DNA of 64,000 bases from JAAYKT01 sp964408955 (lineage in GTDB: Bacteria; Bacillota; Clostridia; Lutisporales; Lutisporaceae). The stretch covers positions 90,844-154,843 of the forward strand of contig CAYPBK010000002.1 in the NCBI GenBank assembly GCA_964408955.1, in the 5' to 3' direction. The position numbers and the translations under genes were made by a program. The notes under the pieces are model-generated. The model worked only from the letters and a program-made list of their open reading frames with translations. It did no database searches and was not told where the DNA came from. This document shows, piece by piece, positions 43,126-52,001 of the stretch (position 1 is the stretch's first letter; each line of letters begins with the position of its first letter).

Positions 43126-44910
43126 ATGCCGTATTTAAAATTAATAGAAGATAAAATACAATCATTAGCTGAATCACTTTCAGCTGCTCTTAATGTAGAA
43201 ATAACCGTCGTCGATAGCAATCTTTTAAGGATTGCAGGCACCGGAGACTTTTATGATCGAATAAATGAAAACAGCCCCGGTGATTCTCTGTTTTCAAAGG
43301 TGCTAAAAACAGGTATACCGGAAATAAATATTTACGATAAAGTTAATCCAATATGTGATACATGCAGTTATACTGAGGTTTGCAAGGAAAGAAAAAGTTT
43401 GATATATCCTATTACCGTAGAAGACGAAATATCAGGAGTGGCCAGCTTCGCGACTTTTGATAGCAGCCAGGATAAGCAAATGCTGGAAAAGAAAGACGAA
43501 TATATGGAAATGCTAAAACATTTTGCTGAAAGTATTGAAAAAGAAATACTTGGTATCAAGATGCTAAACAGACTTAATGTTGGTGTTGCTGAGATTAATG
43601 AAATTATTAACTCCATTAACAAAGGTATAATCATACTGGATAACGAACAAAAGATTATAAATATTAACTCAAAAGCTACACAGATTCTCAATATAAACCT
43701 TTCTACGAAAAAAATAAGTAACAAAAAAATCAATAGCTTAATTAAGGATTTTAAAGCAAGAGATACTAATAACAAAAAATTGTTAGGCAATTGGGTTCTT
43801 AGCGATAAAACATTAAAGGTTCTTTATAAAGTAAGTTATATTAAACTTAATAAAAAGTATGTTTCCATACTTGTGGAATTTGACGCATTAGAGGAAATTA
43901 TCGATATAGCTATGTCCCATAACGATAACAGTGAAATCACTTTTGATAAAATAATAGGTCATAGCCAGGTTATGCTTTCAATAATTGAAAAAGCAAAAAT
44001 TGCAGCGAAGTCGACGTCCACTATTTTTTTAAGCGGAGCAAGTGGTACCGGTAAAGAACTGTTCGCCAGATCCATACACAATGCAAGTTCTAGGTCAGAA
44101 GGCCCTTTTGTTGCCATTAACTGTGCAAGCCTACCTGATAATCTTATTGAATCGGAGCTATTTGGATACGAAAAAGGTTCTTTTACAGGAGCCAGCGCAA
44201 AAGGTAAAATTGGAAAATTTGAACAAGCCAATAATGGTACATTATTCTTAGATGAGATCGCAGATTTGCCTTTGCATCTGCAAGGTAAATTAACCAGAGT
44301 ATTGCAAGAAAAGAAGATTGATAAAATTGGTGGAATGTCTTCCATCCCTATAAATGTAAGGATTATTTCCGCTACCCATAAGAACCTCGAGGAAATGGTA
44401 AAGGAAGGTAAATTCAGGGAAGACCTCTATTACAGACTGAATATTTTACCTTTATATATTCCCCCCTTAAAGGATAGGGATGAAGATGTGCTTTTATGCG
44501 CCGAGTATATAATTCAAAAAATAAGCCGCAAAATGGGTAAGCCTCCTAAATTTATCTCCAAGGATGTAGAGAAAATATTTCTCAAACATACCTGGCCTGG
44601 TAATGTAAGAGAATTAGAAAATGTACTGGAATACGCAATTAATTTTTCCACAGAGAGTGGTATTTACCCTGATGATTTACCAAAGTATTTTCTCAAGAAA
44701 ATAGAGGAAGAAACAGCGTCTATTGACTATAGAATAGAAGACTTGCAGAATATTAAACCTCTTGAGGAAATGGTTAGAAATTATGAAAAGAGTATAATTA
44801 AAAGTCTACTGAATAAGTACGGAGATACAACGGAAGGAAAGAAAAAAATAGCGGAAAGGCTTAATATAAGCGTAACGACTTTATATAGAAAACTTAATGA
44901 TTATTTATAA
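43126..44910 (+). CDS. Sigma-54-dependent Fis-family transcriptional activator
   Basis: 594 residues. An N-terminal sensor with a Cys-rich element ICDTCSYTEVC (about 80-90) is followed by a PAS-like region (about 160-260), then the AAA+ domain: Walker A GASGTGKE (about 306), GSFTGA (sigma-54 contact loop, normally GAFTGA), Walker B TLFLDEIADLP, and the R-finger region EDLYYRLNILPLYIPPL. A C-terminal Fis-type helix-turn-helix (KKIAERLNISVTTLYRKLNDYL) binds DNA. The ATG at 43126 has AGAAGGG upstream; an ATG 18 bases earlier lacks an SD. It is the only such activator in the window, hence the prime candidate for the -24/-12 promoters at 51.5, 52.0 and 61.8 kb. Confidence 0.92.
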   Translation: MPYLKLIEDKIQSLAESLSAALNVEITVVDSNLLRIAGTGDFYDRINENSPGDSLFSKVLKTGIPEINIYDKVNPICDTCSYTEVCKERKSLIYPITVEDEISGVASFATFDSSQDKQMLEKKDEYMEMLKHFAESIEKEILGIKMLNRLNVGVAEINEIINSINKGIIILDNEQKIININSKATQILNINLSTKKISNKKINSLIKDFKARDTNNKKLLGNWVLSDKTLKVLYKVSYIKLNKKYVSILVEFDALEEIIDIAMSHNDNSEITFDKIIGHSQVMLSIIEKAKIAAKSTSTIFLSGASGTGKELFARSIHNASSRSEGPFVAINCASLPDNLIESELFGYEKGSFTGASAKGKIGKFEQANNGTLFLDEIADLPLHLQGKLTRVLQEKKIDKIGGMSSIPINVRIISATHKNLEEMVKEGKFREDLYYRLNILPLYIPPLKDRDEDVLLCAEYIIQKISRKMGKPPKFISKDVEKIFLKHTWPGNVRELENVLEYAINFSTESGIYPDDLPKYFLKKIEEETASIDYRIEDLQNIKPLEEMVRNYEKSIIKSLLNKYGDTTEGKKKIAERLNISVTTLYRKLNDYL

Positions 44911-45012
44911 CGCGGAAAAAAGTCTCCCACTTCTATAAGTGATTAGCATATCTCTAACCTCGCTTTCAACATTCGGGCAGGTTTTAACTTTAAAAATATT
45001 AGCTTAACGATT

Positions 45013-45047
45013 AAAAGAAGTAAACTAAAAACTAGTTTACTTCTTTT
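45013..45047. terminator. Bidirectional terminator
   Basis: Arms AAAAGAAGTAAACT (45013-45026) and AGTTTACTTCTTTT (45034-45047), 14 bp perfect, between the convergent activator and TRAP permease genes. Confidence 0.85.
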
Positions 45048-45055
45048 TAATTTAA

Positions 45056-46969
45056 TTATTTAAATACCTTTGTATTATTCTCGTTTAATTGATAACTTTT
45101 CTTCTTTTGAGCATATTGCTTAAACATTAGTAAAGCAAATATGATTATTCCAGAAATAGTGCTGATTTTTTCAGGTATTATCAGCGCTAATGATATTAAT
45201 ATTAAAAGAACTCTTTCAGCCTTTGATATATGGTATAACCCATATCCTAAAATAGCTGCACTAATTGAATAAACGCTTATCAGCGCTACTACTGCTACAA
45301 AAATTATTTCTCCCACAGGTCCTATAGCAAGCAAAGCATTATTATAAGCAAAAATATATGGCACTGTAAAGATAACAGCACTATACTTAAATGCCTCTAA
45401 ACCCAATTTCCATAGATCTACCTCTACAATACCTCCTGCAGCATAGGATGCTAACGCAACCGGAGGCGTAATAGCAGATAAATTAGCAAAGTAAAACACA
45501 AAAAAATGTGCAACCAATAGAGGTACTCCCAATTTTACTATTGTTGGGCAAAGCAAAGTGGCTGCCATAATATAAGCGGCACTGGTGGGCATACCCATCC
45601 CTAAAACTAAAGCCATCAACATAGTTGCAAAAAGTGCCAGGAATAAGTTGTTTTGTGCAATAGCATTAATAATGCTACTAAATCTAAGACCTAAACCAGT
45701 ATTTACAATAACGCCAATAATAACACCTGCTAAGGCACAAGGTATTGCCACAGTAACTGCTTGTCTTGCCGTAGTTTCAAAGGTTTCAAATACCCTGAAT
45801 ATAGATAACCTGGTATCTTTTCTTATTAAGCATATCAAGTACAAACACAAGCTGGCAATAGTTGCAGCCCTCATCATTGAAAGACCGGAGATTATTAAAA
45901 TAACCAAAACAATAACTCCAATCAAAAGATGCAAATGCTTAAAAATCTCCTTTTTCATTTCGGCGGCGTCTCTGTTTCGGGGCCGCAGATTATGTTTCAT
46001 TGCATACATATGAATCAAAAAGAACAATCCCGAAAGAAAGACAATGGATGGGATGATAGCCGCTTTCATAATCTCTGCGTAGCTAAATCCTGTCATATCC
46101 ACCATTATAAAGGCTGCAGCACCCATAACAGGTGGAATCAGCTGCCCCGCCGTACCTTCTATAGAAAGAATACTACCTGAAAACATTGGGTCAAATTTTT
46201 CTTCTTTCATTGAAGGATAGATAATAGTTCCGATAGAAGCAACATTGGCCGGTGCACTACCGCTTATCATACCAAATAACGCTGCTGCTACTACGCTTGC
46301 TTTACCTGCTCCACCCATTGACTTATTAGTAAGGGCATTAGATATATTGATAAACAGTTTCCCTGCGGGGGTAGCAGATAAAAAAGCACCAAATAACAAA
46401 AAGTAAAAAACCATTGCAACAGATATACTTATGGGTGAAGAAAGAATTCCGGCTGTAGTAAAAGTTTGTCCTTCTAAAAATCTACCATAGCTTTGACCTG
46501 AGTGCCCAAGTATTCCCGGCAAAAAGCCTCCCCAAAGTGCATAGGCAATGAATACGCCCACTATAATGGTAAAAGCCATGTCTACCGCTCTTCTTGAACA
46601 TTCTAGAAGCAATAAAATTACTATTGTGCCTACAACATAATCCATAATGAATAATTTATCTACGTATTGCATACGTGTCATAAACCTATCCCCATTAATG
46701 CAAAAGTATACAGCACTTAGTACCACTATTACAACAAATATATATTCATACCATTTTGGCGTATACTTTTGTCCCTTAGGTACCGCATTCCGTTTAAGCA
46801 TGGGTTTAGTCAAAAATACTAAACCCATGCCGAAGAACAGGTGTATGGGGCGCAATATCATAGATGTATAAGGCCCGCGGATTACGATCCATATTTGAAA
46901 TAAGGTCCATGCTATGGCCCAAATGCTTGCAAAATTAAAAAACCGAGTCTTATACTTTTCTATAATCAT
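45056..46969 (-). CDS. TRAP transporter fused small/large permease (TAXI type)
   Basis: 637 residues with about 17-19 hydrophobic segments. The N-terminal ~170 residues correspond to the 4-helix DctQ-like small subunit; the rest is the DctM part with ISGSAPANVASIGTIIYPSMKEEKFDPMFSGSILSIEGTAGQLIPPVMGAAAFIM and MPTSAAYIMAATLLCPTIVKLG. Fusion of both subunits is the rule with TAXI-type binding proteins. Na+-driven uptake of a small carboxylate (glutamate, C4-acids, aromatic acids) is the family role. The start overlaps the TAXI gene stop (ATGA). The C-terminal ~90 residues add further helices. Confidence 0.92.
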   Translation of the reverse strand: MIIEKYKTRFFNFASIWAIAWTLFQIWIVIRGPYTSMILRPIHLFFGMGLVFLTKPMLKRNAVPKGQKYTPKWYEYIFVVIVVLSAVYFCINGDRFMTRMQYVDKLFIMDYVVGTIVILLLLECSRRAVDMAFTIIVGVFIAYALWGGFLPGILGHSGQSYGRFLEGQTFTTAGILSSPISISVAMVFYFLLFGAFLSATPAGKLFINISNALTNKSMGGAGKASVVAAALFGMISGSAPANVASIGTIIYPSMKEEKFDPMFSGSILSIEGTAGQLIPPVMGAAAFIMVDMTGFSYAEIMKAAIIPSIVFLSGLFFLIHMYAMKHNLRPRNRDAAEMKKEIFKHLHLLIGVIVLVILIISGLSMMRAATIASLCLYLICLIRKDTRLSIFRVFETFETTARQAVTVAIPCALAGVIIGVIVNTGLGLRFSSIINAIAQNNLFLALFATMLMALVLGMGMPTSAAYIMAATLLCPTIVKLGVPLLVAHFFVFYFANLSAITPPVALASYAAGGIVEVDLWKLGLEAFKYSAVIFTVPYIFAYNNALLAIGPVGEIIFVAVVALISVYSISAAILGYGLYHISKAERVLLILISLALIIPEKISTISGIIIFALLMFKQYAQKKKSYQLNENNTKVFK

Positions 46970-48018
46970 TTTAATAAACCAACTTCCTTATAATATGCTT
47001 CAGCTCCCGGATGTAATGGCAATCCTACACCTTCCGGTGCTGATGCGGTTTCAGGTTTAAATCTTTCTAATGCTACATGTCCGGCGTTAAGAGTAGTCGC
47101 ATTTTCGACTAGTGCCTTTGTTACTGCATAAGCTAATTCGTCTGACATATCAGTATTTGTAAATATATTAGTAGTTAATCCCATGCTTAGTATATCCTCA
47201 GTTTGTCCTTTAAAGGAGTTAGCAGGCAATATCTCTTTGCTAAATCCATACTTTTCAACATAAGAATCTATCATTTCCTCCGGGAATTCTAAGAAGATTA
47301 CATCTGTGCTTAGTGCCAATTCTGTTACAGCTGCGTGACCTTGAGTAATATTTTGCAGGAAGAAATCTGTCTGACCATCCTTAAACATGTCTACAATAGT
47401 ATTGAAATCATTATGCTCTACTTTGCCTCCCCAGGAGATAATATCATCATAAGTGAATCCATAGTATTCAAAGATAAGTCTTGTAACAACTTCACCGCTG
47501 CCACCGATTGGAACTGTAGATACACGGATCGGAATTTTCTTTTCTTTTACTTCTGCAAGATCTGTAACACCAAACTTTTTGCTAACTACTGCCGCATAAT
47601 AATAGGTGTCAAGGTATCCTACTAAGCCTCTAAGATTTTCTAAAGGTTTATCATATACAAACTGCCCGTTATAAGCCCAATTACAAGTTTGGTTAAAGCC
47701 CATAGCTATTGGGAAGTCACCTTGGGCAACTAAAATAGGGTTAGCTGCTGCTCCGGATTCAGGTATTATATTAACTTTTGAACCTTTTGGAAGACTTTTC
47801 AACAGTACCTCACTCATTACAGCACCATAGCTGTACCAAGCGCTACCCATTTTCATAGTTGCCATCTCTAGGTTAACCGGTTCTGTAAGGCCTTGAGAGA
47901 TTTCGTTTTCACCGGAAGTTCCGGGGGTCTCAGGAGTTTCGGCCGGTTTGCTGCAACCGATAAATGTTGTGCTAATAATAACCAGGACCAAACAAAATGC
48001 ATATATTCTTTTTTTCAT
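46966..48018 (-). CDS. TAXI-family TRAP solute-binding lipoprotein
   Basis: 350 residues. Lipoprotein signal with lipobox TFIGC (about residue 22), then a Pro/Glu/Gly/Thr linker and the TAXI domain: NLEMATMKMGSAWYSYGAVMSEVLLKSLPKGSKVNIIPESGAAANPILVAQGDFPIAMGFNQ, where TAXI proteins bind the ligand carboxylate, and IPIRVSTVPIGGSGEVVTRLIFEYYG. The ATG at 48018 is chosen because GAGGAAGGAAG precedes it and the signal peptide begins there. Co-translated with the fused permease. It sits on the same strand as, and downstream of, the flavoprotein genes. Confidence 0.9.
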   Translation of the reverse strand: MKKRIYAFCLVLVIISTTFIGCSKPAETPETPGTSGENEISQGLTEPVNLEMATMKMGSAWYSYGAVMSEVLLKSLPKGSKVNIIPESGAAANPILVAQGDFPIAMGFNQTCNWAYNGQFVYDKPLENLRGLVGYLDTYYYAAVVSKKFGVTDLAEVKEKKIPIRVSTVPIGGSGEVVTRLIFEYYGFTYDDIISWGGKVEHNDFNTIVDMFKDGQTDFFLQNITQGHAAVTELALSTDVIFLEFPEEMIDSYVEKYGFSKEILPANSFKGQTEDILSMGLTTNIFTNTDMSDELAYAVTKALVENATTLNAGHVALERFKPETASAPEGVGLPLHPGAEAYYKEVGLLK

Positions 48019-48136
48019 CAATAAACTTCCTTCCTCTTTATAAATTTTTAATAGTTTTAAATTTAAAGATTTAAGCTTGTAAATCGTCCTATTTACCATA
48101 AATATTGATTTTTTATTACTAAGAGGGGCAACTATT

Positions 48137-48155
48137 TATCGAAGCTAATATTTGC
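48137..48155. promoter_or_regulatory. Second copy of the 19-bp shared motif
   Basis: TATCGAAGCTAATATTTGC, 17 of 19 identical to 41854-41872, about 120 bases upstream of the TAXI start codon. Both copies are preceded by ACTAT. Confidence 0.45.
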
Positions 48156-48263
48156 AACCCTTTTAATTTTTATTATTTTACAAATATCATGGTTTACTTG
48201 TCTTTCGTAATAATTGTGAAGCTATTATTAAGCTAAATTCTATATAGCAATGATTCTATTGTT

Positions 48264-48554
48264 TTATTTCGTAACTACTAAATCACGCACGACTTTTCCC
48301 GGCGCCGGAGAAAGCTTAATTACATCCGTTTTATCCCCTACTTGCTTAGCGCAGGCTAAAACCGGCACTCCATTCATCACGACAAGACATCTGCCACAAA
48401 TGGCTTGATTACAAGAGCTATGCCTATAATATGCCAATGTGTGATCCAAATTGTGATAAATATAGTCTAAAACATCCATAACTGTCATTGTTTCAGATAA
48501 AAGCGGTACTTCATAAACTCCCGTACCATTACTTCTTACAATCTCAACTCTCAT
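48264..48554 (-). CDS. Minimal [2Fe-2S] ferredoxin-like subunit (SdhB N-terminal domain only)
   Basis: 96 residues. A plant-type [2Fe-2S] domain with ligands Cys48, Cys53, Cys56 and Cys68 (SSCNQAICGRC...LAC), exactly as in the N-terminal half of succinate dehydrogenase/fumarate reductase iron-sulfur subunits. The C-terminal 3Fe-4S/4Fe-4S half is absent, and there is a proper stop, so it is a natural short form. It starts within the flavoprotein stop (ATGATGA region, SD GGAGG), so it must be its partner. It likely takes electrons from an external carrier to the flavin. Confidence 0.85.
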   Translation of the reverse strand: MRVEIVRSNGTGVYEVPLLSETMTVMDVLDYIYHNLDHTLAYYRHSSCNQAICGRCLVVMNGVPVLACAKQVGDKTDVIKLSPAPGKVVRDLVVTK

Positions 48555-50365
48555 CATATAACCTCCAGAATGGTTTTCGATATGCATTCCGCAATATTCG
48601 GGTGTATATTCCTATCAAGCTCTGAATAAATTGGTTCAGGGTATACTTTCTTATAAACTATCTCACCGTTCTCTATTGAAGCGGAATAGCTGAATAAATA
48701 ATCCCTGTTATTAACCTCCGGATAATCACTGCGAACATGACAGCCCCTGCTTTCTTTACGGTTCAGTGCCGAATATATACCTATCTCTGCACAAAGGACT
48801 AGGTTTTTAAAGATAATAGAATTCATCCATTCAAGATTATAAACATTACCCCCGGGAGCTGCCATCAAATTCAAGGATTTCTTTAACTCTAAGATTTCTT
48901 CATAAGCCTCATGGAGACGCTTCTCATCGCGGATAAAGTTAAACCCTAAATCACAAATTCTCTCAAGCTTATTTATAGCCTCTATAGGACTTAAGCCTTC
49001 ACTCCTGCTTAAAGGAGCTACTAATTCCTCTATCTTTTTTTCCAAGCGCTCATCTTCAACATATACGGCTGATTTTACATATTCTGCAGCAGACTGCCCC
49101 GCTGTTAAACCATGAGCAAGCATTTCTGTAAGACCATCGGCACTGCGAAAAGCGCCAAATAATCCACCGGTAACTTCACCTGCAGCAAACAATCCAGGTA
49201 GCTTTGTAGCAAACTTTTCATTAACAGCAATGCCACCCATGCTATATTCATTACCCATACCTACAAGAAGGCGTTTTTCATTTTTAATAATTCTTTCCCC
49301 AAGGTCAACCAGATCTATATGATGATATTTATTTTTCCCATGCCAATGCTTCATATTATCTGCTATAGCCCTAAACGCACCTCTGATTTCATCATCTGTA
49401 TAATCAGAATAATCCAGATAAAATTGGTTCCCATATTTATCCCATTTTTTATATATGCCTATCCCATAGAAATAATGGAATAATAGTTTTTTTACCTTGC
49501 TGCTGGAAGCTGTAGTCTTGAATCTTTTATCCGCAGGATATACAAGTTCTTCTCCATCTAAATCTGTGGCTTTTTGTCTTAATGGGAATAAATTAGGCAT
49601 AGTCATCTGGAAAGGAAGAATGGAGCCTTTCGCATAAGAAGGTTCAATCAATGTCGGTATATATAACAAAAACTCCATATCTATAGCTTCTGCTCCCGCC
49701 CTCAGGGCCATTGCAATACCGTCTCCTGTCATATCAGTGAAGTTGTTTTTCAGTGAATGTGGTTGATAACCTCCAGTCGCTAAAATGACTGATTTTGCTT
49801 TAAATATAATTGTTTCTCCGGTATAAACATTCACACCCAATGCACCGCAAACCTTACCATTATGGGTTAGTAGTTCTGCAATCATAGTATCTTCGTAGGT
49901 ATCTATTTGATTTTCCTTCGAATTATTTTCTAATCCTTTTTTTAGTGCATTACCAAAGGCAACTCCACTAGTACGCCAACGACATGCATTTGGATAAAAG
50001 AGGAACTTCTGTCCGCTCTCTTCCACCCATTTAAAAAATTCTTGCAATGCTTTAGGTGCCTCTTCGACAAAATGTTTCTGCAACTTTTGATTCCCTAAAT
50101 AAAAGGCGCTGGATACAAGCTTTTCAAATAAGGATTCCTTTGTATACTCCGGATTTGCCTCAGGCTCGTTGCAATATTCTTTTGCGCTGGGGCCGTCTAC
50201 GCCGAAACTTCCTCCAAGCATCATATAATTTCCGCTTTTCCCTAACCTGCCTTTAACGGCAATAGCCACAGATGCACCTTCTCGAGCCGCAGCAATTGCA
50301 CCCATAATACCGGCGCCGCCTGCGCCTACAACCAAAACATCGCAAACAACAGTTTTATATTGCAT
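48554..50365 (-). CDS. Fumarate reductase/succinate dehydrogenase-type FAD flavoprotein
   Basis: 603 residues. FAD-binding DVLVVGAGGAGIMGAIAAAREGA, SVILATGGYQPH, GLFAAGEVTGGLFGAFRSADGLTEMLAHGLTAGQSAA and the C-terminal ESRGCHVRSDYPEVN are all present. The histidyl-FAD His found near residue 45 of FrdA/SdhA is not where expected (LGKSGNYMMLGGSFG), suggesting non-covalent FAD. The active-site Arg/His set differs from true fumarate reductases, closer to aspartate oxidase/APS-reductase-like relatives. A reductase for an enoate or a dehydrogenase for a saturated acid is inferred. It is encoded between the URO-D-like gene and the mini Fe-S gene. Confidence 0.85.
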   Translation of the reverse strand: MQYKTVVCDVLVVGAGGAGIMGAIAAAREGASVAIAVKGRLGKSGNYMMLGGSFGVDGPSAKEYCNEPEANPEYTKESLFEKLVSSAFYLGNQKLQKHFVEEAPKALQEFFKWVEESGQKFLFYPNACRWRTSGVAFGNALKKGLENNSKENQIDTYEDTMIAELLTHNGKVCGALGVNVYTGETIIFKAKSVILATGGYQPHSLKNNFTDMTGDGIAMALRAGAEAIDMEFLLYIPTLIEPSYAKGSILPFQMTMPNLFPLRQKATDLDGEELVYPADKRFKTTASSSKVKKLLFHYFYGIGIYKKWDKYGNQFYLDYSDYTDDEIRGAFRAIADNMKHWHGKNKYHHIDLVDLGERIIKNEKRLLVGMGNEYSMGGIAVNEKFATKLPGLFAAGEVTGGLFGAFRSADGLTEMLAHGLTAGQSAAEYVKSAVYVEDERLEKKIEELVAPLSRSEGLSPIEAINKLERICDLGFNFIRDEKRLHEAYEEILELKKSLNLMAAPGGNVYNLEWMNSIIFKNLVLCAEIGIYSALNRKESRGCHVRSDYPEVNNRDYLFSYSASIENGEIVYKKVYPEPIYSELDRNIHPNIAECISKTILEVI

Positions 50366-50411
50366 GATTAACCTCCCGTCTCCTTAAGAATACTAAGGAT
50401 ACTTGCATATC

Positions 50412-51422
50412 TTACTTTATAGTTGCTAATAATTTTTTTGCTAATTCTAAACGGTCTTCATTAACATAAAGGGGTACACAACAACCGGGGCCTAAAATCA
50501 TTCTTCCATCTTCTACCTGATCAATAGCATCTTTCAAATGAGCTTTCAACTCTTCATCGCTACCATCAGCCAAAACTTTAAACTCATCCACACCGCCGAT
50601 AAGAATCTTATCCTTGCAAATCTCTCTTCCTTTGCTAAGAGGATAATCTTTAACCAGTCGGTCATGCCAATTAAGAGCCTGAACAGGATACTCACTGAGC
50701 ATTTCGAACATAGGTTCAGTTGCATGCATATGAATAATATTGAACCACATCTTCTCTTTTGCAAGATCAAGCATTCTTAGGTCATAAGGGCGACCATAGA
50801 TTTCATATTCTTCTACAGTCATTTTATCGTGACTACAAAGTTGACTGGCTAAGAAGATACCGTCGGCACCCATTTTTACTAATTCTTCAATAAATAATTG
50901 TGTAGTATCTGATATGACATCAAGACCTTTTTTGAATGTTACCGGGTCCTGCCTCATATGCTCTACCATACTGGTACCGCTCATCTTGGCAGCAGTTGTA
51001 AGAGGATTAAATATAGTAACTACTACAGGTGCTTCGCCTTTAAAATGATCTACAACGCCCTTAGCTGCCGCAATTGTATCAGCCCAAGAGCCTTCATTCA
51101 TAGATTTGACTTCAAGCTTGCCCCAATCTTCAACATTTTTTATTGATGGTTCTGTCACAACTCCTACATTGGAGCAGGTATCTGGCCACTTTGAATCTCT
51201 TTCAGGCCATTTTATCTTTGAGCCCCAATCTTGTATGGAGAAAAGTCCCTGATAAGTTACTTTAACAAAATCCCAGTTGAACCTTTCTTGAAATTGAATA
51301 GTCTTTTTAATTAACTCTTTTGGATCCTCATCGTATGGTGGAAAATGCTTCCACAAATTAATTGCAGGGCTATCTAGTTTTTTGCCTGCCAATAGTGCCT
51401 CAATTCTGTTAATAGGTTTCAT
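50412..51422 (-). CDS. URO-D/MtaA-like family protein (possible methyl- or decarboxylase-type enzyme)
   Basis: 336 residues, TIM barrel of the uroporphyrinogen decarboxylase superfamily. VVVTIFNPLTTAAKMSG, MGADGIFLASQLCSHDKMTVEEYEIYGRPYDLRMLDLAKEKMWFNIIHMHATEP and a C-terminal LGPGCCVPLYVNEDRL are seen. The HxH in IIHMH and Cys in GPGCCVP are where MtaA/CmuA-type cobamide methyltransferases hold zinc, so a methyltransferase-like role is possible. Heme synthesis is unlikely given the gene context. It leads the leftward set with the flavoprotein; a sigma-54-type promoter lies about 80 bases upstream. No corrinoid protein is adjacent. Confidence 0.75.
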   Translation of the reverse strand: MKPINRIEALLAGKKLDSPAINLWKHFPPYDEDPKELIKKTIQFQERFNWDFVKVTYQGLFSIQDWGSKIKWPERDSKWPDTCSNVGVVTEPSIKNVEDWGKLEVKSMNEGSWADTIAAAKGVVDHFKGEAPVVVTIFNPLTTAAKMSGTSMVEHMRQDPVTFKKGLDVISDTTQLFIEELVKMGADGIFLASQLCSHDKMTVEEYEIYGRPYDLRMLDLAKEKMWFNIIHMHATEPMFEMLSEYPVQALNWHDRLVKDYPLSKGREICKDKILIGGVDEFKVLADGSDEELKAHLKDAIDQVEDGRMILGPGCCVPLYVNEDRLELAKKLLATIK

Positions 51423-51501
51423 AATAAATCACAATCCTTTCATTATATCTTTTTATTTTATGATAACTTTTACATATCACTCCCCTCTGCCGTTTTATAT
51501 A

Positions 51502-51518
51502 CGCAAATTCCATACCAA
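51502..51518 (-). promoter_or_regulatory. Sigma-54 (-24/-12) promoter of the URO-D/flavoprotein genes
   Basis: Minus strand TTGGTATGGAATTTGCG: GG and GC separated by exactly 10 bases, against consensus TGGCAC-N5-TTGCA. About 80 bases upstream of the start codon at 51422. Confidence 0.65.
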
Positions 51519-51649
51519 GTTAATTTAAATTAATTGTTAAAAGTTTATCGATTAAAATGAGTAAAGCGATACTTACCAAGAGTAAATATCCACCTCTTCC
51601 ATAGCTTTCCAGTATATTCATTTCATTTTTATTACTACTGGTAAAGTAA

Positions 51650-51665
51650 TTTTCATAAATGAAAA
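51650..51665. promoter_or_regulatory. Palindromic enhancer candidate, copy 1
   Basis: TTTTCATAAATGAAAA, a perfect 16-bp palindrome, about 150 bp upstream of the leftward -24/-12 element and 335 bp upstream of the rightward one: normal distances for a bacterial enhancer-binding protein. Confidence 0.6.
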
Positions 51666-51806
51666 AAAATAATAACACAATTTCTTTTATTAAAAATTAA
51701 TATATTTTGTATGCAAGCAATATTAAGCTTTCTAATTTTATTACTGGTAAATTATGATTCTCCATTGGTAATCTTATAGCTATTGTTTTTCATATTTGCA
51801 AATAAC

Positions 51807-51822
51807 TTTTCATTTATGAAAA
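51807..51822. promoter_or_regulatory. Palindromic enhancer candidate, copy 2
   Basis: TTTTCATTTATGAAAA, same arms (TTTTCAT/ATGAAAA) as copy 1 with a different central pair, 157 bp from it, about 15 helical turns. Confidence 0.6.
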
Positions 51823-51985
51823 ACAATTTATCTTTATTTTTTATTTTGTTAAAATATGAGTAAAATTATTTCCTAATTTTAAAACTTTCTACTAGTATAA
51901 TTTGTTTTTTTTAAACTATGTTTTGCTTTTCCCTTTTTTAAGGAAAGCCCTGCTTCTATTTACATTTCTTTCACGCCATATTAAT

Positions 51986-52001
51986 TTGGCATAAAAATTG
52001 C
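51986..52001 (+). promoter_or_regulatory. Sigma-54 (-24/-12) promoter of the cysteine desulfidase gene
   Basis: TGGCATAAAAATTGCA: one mismatch from TGGCAC-N5-TTGCA with exact GG-N10-GC spacing. It leaves a leader of about 160 bases before the start at 52174. Confidence 0.78.
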
